Positions 60,011 to 64,000 of a stretch of 64,000 bases of DNA are shown here, one piece after another. Location of the stretch: the NCBI GenBank assembly GCA_964548225.1, contig CAZJQP010000001.1, forward strand, positions 124,001 to 188,000, given 5' to 3'. Both the position numbers and the translations under genes were made by a program. This DNA is from CALMEH01 sp964548225. Its GTDB lineage: Bacteria; Acidobacteriota; Blastocatellia; Pyrinomonadales; Pyrinomonadaceae. The notes under the pieces are model-generated. The model was not told the DNA's origin. It did no database searches and saw only the letters and a list, made by a program, of their open reading frames with translations. Each line of letters opens with the position of its first letter. Position 1 is the first letter of the stretch.

Positions 60011-60778
60011 ATGAAAGCCGTGATTTTAGCAGGCGGTTTCGGAAGTCGTCTGAGCGAAGAAACCGCATTAAAACCGAAGCCGATGATTGAAATCGGCGGC
60101 AAGCCTATTCTGTGGCATATTATGAAATTTTATTCCGCTTACGGCGTGAACGATTTTATAATTTGCTGTGGTTATATGGGTTACGTCATCAAAGAATATT
60201 TCGCTAATTACTTTCTTCACACTTGCGACATAACTTTCGATTTAGGAAAAAACGAAACGACGATTCACCACGTCCGCACCGAACCTTGGCGGGTTACTTT
60301 GGTTGATACCGGACTCAATTCAATGACCGGCGGACGATTGCGGCGTGTGCGCGATTATTTGGACGACGACGAAGATTTTTGTTTTACTTACGGCGACGGT
60401 TTGGCGGACGTAAATTTGAAAGAATTGTTTGAAAATCACAAACAAAGCGGAAAGCTCGCAACTGTTACGGCAGTTCAGCCGCCGGGACGTTTCGGCGCGT
60501 TGATTTTGGATGAAACGAGCGTCAAAGGTTTCCGCGAAAAACCCGAAGACGGCGGTTGGATAAACGGCGGATATTTTGTTTTGAAGCCGCAAGTTATTGA
60601 TTATATTGCAGATGACAAATCAATCTGGGAGCGCGAACCGATGGAACGTCTGACACAGGAAGGCGAAATGAACGCTTTTTTGCATCACGGATTTTTTCAG
60701 CCGATGGACACTTTGCGTGAAAAAAATCAGCTTGAAGAGATGTGGCAAAACGGCACTGCGCCTTGGAAAATTTGGTAA
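60011..60778 (+). CDS. rfbF: Glucose-1-phosphate cytidylyltransferase
   Basis: 255 residues from ATG 60011. The nucleotidyltransferase signature L-A-G-G-F-G-S-R-L-S-E-E-T is followed by K-P-K-P-M-I-E-I-G-G-K-P-I-L-W-H-I, diagnostic of RfbF. The enzyme makes CDP-glucose from CTP and glucose-1-phosphate. Its stop is immediately followed by the ATG of rfbG. It opens the CDP-sugar branch of the polysaccharide cluster. Confidence 0.95.
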   Translation: MKAVILAGGFGSRLSEETALKPKPMIEIGGKPILWHIMKFYSAYGVNDFIICCGYMGYVIKEYFANYFLHTCDITFDLGKNETTIHHVRTEPWRVTLVDTGLNSMTGGRLRRVRDYLDDDEDFCFTYGDGLADVNLKELFENHKQSGKLATVTAVQPPGRFGALILDETSVKGFREKPEDGGWINGGYFVLKPQVIDYIADDKSIWEREPMERLTQEGEMNAFLHHGFFQPMDTLREKNQLEEMWQNGTAPWKIW

Positions 60779-61828
60779 ATGAACGGATTTTGGAACGGAA
60801 AACGAGTTCTGCTCACGGGACACACAGGATTTAAGGGAAGTTGGCTGGCGTTTTGGCTAAAAACGCTCGGCGCGGAGGTTTGCGGCTACGCGCTTACGCC
60901 CGAAACGAATCCGAATCTTTACGAAAATTTGAAACTCAAAAATTCGATGGCTTCAATGATTGGCGATATTCGGTATTTGCCGGATTTTAGGGAAACTCTC
61001 AGATGGTTTAAGCCCGACATTGTTTTTCATCTTGCCGCGCAATCGCTCGTGCGCCGCTCGTATCGTGAGCCGATTGAAACTTACACGACGAACGTCATCG
61101 GCACGATAAATATTTTAGAAGCGATTCGCTCGGCTGATTCGGTCAAAGCTGTTGTAATTATCACGACCGACAAGGTTTATGAAAACGAAGAGCGTGATTT
61201 CGGCTATGCGGAAAATGACCGTCTGGGCGGTTTTGACCCGTATTCAAACTCGAAAGCGTGTGCCGAATTAGCCGTTTCGTCTTATCGAAATTCGTTTTTT
61301 GCCGACGGCAAATGTTTGATTGCGACGGCGCGGGCGGGCAACGTCATCGGTGGCGGAGATTGGTCGGAAGACAGGCTTTTGCCCGATGTTTTTCGGTCGC
61401 TGATTTTCGGCGCAGATTTGCTCATTCGCAACCCAAATTCCGTGCGCCCATGGCAACACACGCTCGAACCTTTGAACGGTTATTTGCTTTTAGCGGAAAA
61501 GTTATTTGAAGGAAATAAAGAGTTTGCGACGGCGTGGAATTTTGGTCCCGAAGATGCAGACGCGAAACCCGTCGGTTTTATTTTGGAAGAAATTAAGCAA
61601 ATTTGGGACGAAAAAGTTTCGTGGAAAATCGCCGAAGGTGAACATCCGCACGAAACAAATTTATTGAAATTGGACAGCACGAAGGCGAAAACGAAGCTCG
61701 GATGGAAGCCGAAATTAAGTTTGACCGAAGCCTTGAAATTAACATCCGATTGGTATAAATCTTTCAAAAACAAGGAAAATTTAATTGAAACGACTCGAAA
61801 ACAAATCGAGTTTTACATTAGCAAATGA
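60779..61828 (+). CDS. rfbG: CDP-glucose 4,6-dehydratase
   Basis: 349 residues of the extended SDR family. NAD-binding G-H-T-G-F-K-G-S-W-L is the RfbG-type variant; the catalytic Y-S-N-S-K-A-C-A-E and T-T-D-K-V-Y-E-N segments are present. It converts CDP-glucose to CDP-4-keto-6-deoxyglucose, the precursor of several unusual deoxy sugars. It overlaps the following methyltransferase by ATGA. Confidence 0.95.
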   Translation: MNGFWNGKRVLLTGHTGFKGSWLAFWLKTLGAEVCGYALTPETNPNLYENLKLKNSMASMIGDIRYLPDFRETLRWFKPDIVFHLAAQSLVRRSYREPIETYTTNVIGTINILEAIRSADSVKAVVIITTDKVYENEERDFGYAENDRLGGFDPYSNSKACAELAVSSYRNSFFADGKCLIATARAGNVIGGGDWSEDRLLPDVFRSLIFGADLLIRNPNSVRPWQHTLEPLNGYLLLAEKLFEGNKEFATAWNFGPEDADAKPVGFILEEIKQIWDEKVSWKIAEGEHPHETNLLKLDSTKAKTKLGWKPKLSLTEALKLTSDWYKSFKNKENLIETTRKQIEFYISK

Positions 61829-63054
61829 ATTACGAATGCCGTTTTTGCGGCGCAGATTTAAAGCATACTTTTGTTGATTTGGGCGCAACGCCTTTGGCAA
61901 ATTCTTATCTGAAACCGGAAAATTTGGACGAAGCCGAGCCGTTTTTTTCGCTTCACGTTCGTGCTTGTGCGGAATGTTTTTTGGTTCAACTTCCCGCGCT
62001 CGAAACGCCGGAAAACATTTTCAGCGATTATCTTTATTTTTCGTCTTATTCGGACACTTGGCTGGCACACGCGAAAGAATATTGCGGCAAAATGTCGGAA
62101 AGATTTGGCTTGAGCGAAAATTCTCTGGTGGTCGAAGTGGCAAGCAACGACGGTTATCTTTTGCAGTATTTTAAGGAAAAAAATATCAATGTTTTGGGCA
62201 TCGAACCGGCGCGAAATGTTGCCGAATATGCCGTAGAAAAAGGCGTTCCGACAATCGTAAAATTTTTCGGCGCGGAAACTGCGCGGACGGTTGCGGCGGA
62301 AAAAGGTTTTGCTGATTTGACCGCCGCGAACAATGTTTTGGCGCACGTTCCCGACATTAACGATTTTGTCGAAGGTTTCGCGCAAATTCTCAAACCCGAA
62401 GGCGTTTCGACGTTCGAGTTTCCGCATCTTTTGAATTTAATCGAAAAAAATCAGTTCGACACGATTTATCACGAGCATTTTTCGTATCTTTCGCTCTACA
62501 CGGTCGAAAAAATCTTTGCCGCGCACGGTTTGACTGTTTTCGATGTCGAACAGCTTCCGACGCACGGCGGTTCTTTGCGGGTTTTCGCGCAAAAAACGGA
62601 AACGGGAATTCACGAAATCGGCGAAGCAGTTGAAAGAATCAAAAATCTCGAAGCCGAAAACGGTTTGACTGATATTAAAATTTTGAGTAATTACGGCGAA
62701 AAAGTTAAGGAAACGAAACGCAGATTGCTCGAAAAATTGATTGAACTAAAGCGCGACGGAAAACAAATTGCGGCTTACGGAGCGGCGGCGAAAGGCAACA
62801 CTTTGCTCAATTTTTGCGGCATCAAAACCGATTTTATCGAATACGTTTGCGATGCGAATCCGAATAAACAAAATCATTTTTTACCCGGAACGAGAATTCC
62901 AATCGTCGCGCCCGAAAAAATCGCCGAAACAAAACCTGATTATGTTTTGATTTTGCCGTGGAACATCGCCGACGAAGTGATTGAAAAAAACAGCTTTATC
63001 CGTGAATGGGACGGAAAATTTATTTTGCCGATTCCGAATGTTACGATTGTTTGA
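61825..63054 (+). CDS. Sugar C-methyltransferase (TylC3-like, Methyltransf_13/14)
   Basis: 409 residues. The N-terminus has a zinc-binding C-R-F-C and a second pair C-A-E-C, a central SAM domain (V-E-V-A-S-N-D-G-Y-L-L, L-G-I-E-P-A), and a C-terminal domain with A-Y-G-A-A-A-K-G-N-T. This three-part design is that of NDP-4-keto sugar C-methyltransferases such as TylC3. Following rfbF and rfbG, it should add a methyl branch, probably at C3, to the CDP-4-keto-6-deoxy sugar (inference). Coupled to rfbG by ATGA. Confidence 0.9.
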   Translation: MNYECRFCGADLKHTFVDLGATPLANSYLKPENLDEAEPFFSLHVRACAECFLVQLPALETPENIFSDYLYFSSYSDTWLAHAKEYCGKMSERFGLSENSLVVEVASNDGYLLQYFKEKNINVLGIEPARNVAEYAVEKGVPTIVKFFGAETARTVAAEKGFADLTAANNVLAHVPDINDFVEGFAQILKPEGVSTFEFPHLLNLIEKNQFDTIYHEHFSYLSLYTVEKIFAAHGLTVFDVEQLPTHGGSLRVFAQKTETGIHEIGEAVERIKNLEAENGLTDIKILSNYGEKVKETKRRLLEKLIELKRDGKQIAAYGAAAKGNTLLNFCGIKTDFIEYVCDANPNKQNHFLPGTRIPIVAPEKIAETKPDYVLILPWNIADEVIEKNSFIREWDGKFILPIPNVTIV

Positions 63055-63072
63055 GGGTAAAGCAAAGAAAAA

Positions 63073-63161
63073 TTGTCCACAGATAAACACAGATGAACAC
63101 AGATGGTTTTATGATTTATCTTTGGATTTATCTGCGTTTATCTGTGTTCATCTGTGGACAA
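63073..63161. repeat. 32-bp inverted repeat, ccacagat family (copy B)
   Basis: Arms at 63073-63104 and 63130-63161 are near-perfect reverse complements (cagataaaca/cagatgaaca iterations). Same family and layout as 59889-59969. It sits between the C-methyltransferase and the epimerase gene. Confidence 0.82.
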
Positions 63162-63183
63162 ATAAAAAAGTTCTGAATTTTTA

Positions 63184-63711
63184 ATGAAATTGATTGAAAC
63201 AAAACTCGAAGGCGTTTTTATCGTCGAACTCACACCGTTTGCGGATGAGCGCGGATTTTATAAACGGCTTTGGGGTGCGGATGAATTGGCGAGTTTGGGT
63301 TTAGATAACGATTTGAATAACGTCGGACTTTCGTATAACAAATTGCGCGGCACGGTGCGCGGAATGCACTTTCAGCACGCGCCGTTTGCCGAAACAAAGC
63401 TCGTGCAATGTGTGCGCGGACGGATTTTCGATGTTGTTTTGGATTTGCGCGAAAGTTCAGAAACCTTTGGTGAATGGATTTCGGAAGAACTTTCGCCCGA
63501 AAATAATCTTGCATTTTATATTCCGAAAGGTTTGGCGCACGGATTTCAAACTTTAACTGACGAATCGGAAGTTTTATATTGCATTTCCGAAAAATACAAC
63601 GCGGAATCGGCGGGCGGTGTTCGTTGGAACGACCCGAAATTCGGGATTGAATTTCCGCTTGATGTTACGATGATAAACGAACGCGACGCAAATTATCCAA
63701 ATTACGAATAA
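63184..63711 (+). CDS. rfbC: dTDP-4-dehydrorhamnose 3,5-epimerase-like protein
   Basis: 175 residues, RmlC cupin fold. The catalytic His lies in R-G-M-H-F-Q, followed by K-L-V-Q-C-V-R-G-R-I-F-D-V and G-L-A-H-G-F-Q-T-L with the conserved Tyr-containing strand. In rhamnose synthesis it epimerises C3/C5 of dTDP-4-keto-6-deoxyglucose. Here, in a CDP-sugar branch, the natural substrate may be the C-methylated CDP-keto sugar, as for related EvaD/TylK-like epimerases (inference). The next gene starts directly after its stop. Confidence 0.9.
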   Translation: MKLIETKLEGVFIVELTPFADERGFYKRLWGADELASLGLDNDLNNVGLSYNKLRGTVRGMHFQHAPFAETKLVQCVRGRIFDVVLDLRESSETFGEWISEELSPENNLAFYIPKGLAHGFQTLTDESEVLYCISEKYNAESAGGVRWNDPKFGIEFPLDVTMINERDANYPNYE

Positions 63712-64000
63712 ATGAAACGAGTGATTTTGACAGGCGCGGACGGATTTATCGGCAGACAGGCGATTTTGCCTTTGCTTGGCAGAAATTACGAAGTTCACGC
63801 CGTTTCAAATCGTGAGCCGACCGAAGATTTACGGTTTGAAAGCGTCGTTTGGCACAAAACGAATTTGCTTGACGCGGCGGAAATCGAAGATTTGTGCCGA
63901 AAAATTGAGGCGACGCATCTGCTTCATTTCGCGTGGTATGTCGAACACGGCAAATTTTGGAATGCCCCGGAAAACGAAATTTGGACTGAGGCAAGTGTTA
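63712..64000 (+). CDS. NAD-dependent epimerase/dehydratase family protein (3' end outside window)
   Basis: The ATG at 63712 follows the rfbC stop without a gap; about 96 residues are visible and the frame is open to the window end. It starts M-K-R-V-I-L-T-G-A-D-G-F-I-G-R, the G-x-x-G-x-x-G nucleotide-binding motif of extended SDR enzymes. A later H-L-L-H-F-A-W-Y fits the family. By position it should reduce the 4-keto group of the branched CDP-sugar, finishing its synthesis. Confidence 0.88.
   Translation, partial: MKRVILTGADGFIGRQAILPLLGRNYEVHAVSNREPTEDLRFESVVWHKTNLLDAAEIEDLCRKIEATHLLHFAWYVEHGKFWNAPENEIWTEASV

Noticed and set aside
62981..63184. Small protein across the ccacagat repeat
   Set aside because: The frame overlaps the C-methyltransferase end and then translates the inverted repeat; no independent support.

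Overview
The window looks like a chromosomal segment of an Acidobacteriota member, most likely class Blastocatellia (Pyrinomonadaceae-like). This is inferred from gene content: a winged-helix/TolB/TPR regulator, a CSLREA beta-helix surface protein, VCBS/FG-GAP proteins, an Asn/Thr-linker PD40 lipoprotein, moderate-to-low GC and Gram-negative outer-membrane proteins. No rRNA, tRNA, CRISPR array, transposase or integrase was recognised.

Layout. 1-5000: the end of a VCBS surface protein, then leftward DinB, PD40 lipoprotein and M61 peptidase genes. 5064-10589: a decayed Uma2 gene, an MFS transporter, a VOC protein, and an NtrC-type regulator followed by a hybrid PAS histidine kinase. 11161-11412: a 21-bp tandem array. 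11550-14661: an aspartoacylase-like protein and a GCS2-CBS fusion. 15087-33475: a large electron-transfer locus. It holds two UspA paralogues at its edges, an FNR-like regulator and an HTH-less relative, a decaheme MtrA/DmsE-type cytochrome with an MtrB/PioB-type barrel, an eight-heme NapC-like membrane cytochrome, one- and two-heme cytochromes, 15-heme and 9-heme proteins, System II cytochrome c maturation (ResB, CcsA), a CxxCH-VCBS protein, a TPR protein and an SQR/NDH-2-like flavoprotein. Three CRP-type palindromes (TGTGA-N6-TCACA) sit in front of its transcription units. 33664-35263: small unknown genes and another 21-bp array. 35264-37584: a compact AT-rich four-gene island (TIGR04255-like protein, two unknowns, DarG-like macrodomain). 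37756-44483: TPP riboswitch and thiC, followed by a run of small unrelated cargo genes punctuated by partial copies of the thiC 3' end. 44519-49588: winged-helix TPR regulator divergent from a small DNA-binding-like protein and a CSLREA protein. 49748-50188: the largest 21-bp array. 50547-64000: a surface-polysaccharide cluster (flippase, glycosyltransferases, methyltransferases, acyltransferase, and a CDP-glucose branch rfbF-rfbG-C-methyltransferase-rfbC-epimerase).

How it fits together. The central locus can be read as a trans-envelope electron conduit: quinol to the NapC-like cytochrome, periplasmic carriers, the decaheme/barrel pair across the outer membrane, and multiheme lipoproteins. 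Its own haem-ligation machinery and FNR/CRP-type control are encoded alongside. The most unusual observations are (i) four intergenic arrays with unrelated sequence but the same exact 21-bp period, (ii) the thiC-tail-punctuated cargo region, (iii) the local CRP-box regulon over the cytochrome genes, and (iv) the four-gene macrodomain/TIGR04255 island. Product names rest on motif recognition by eye; no database search was run.
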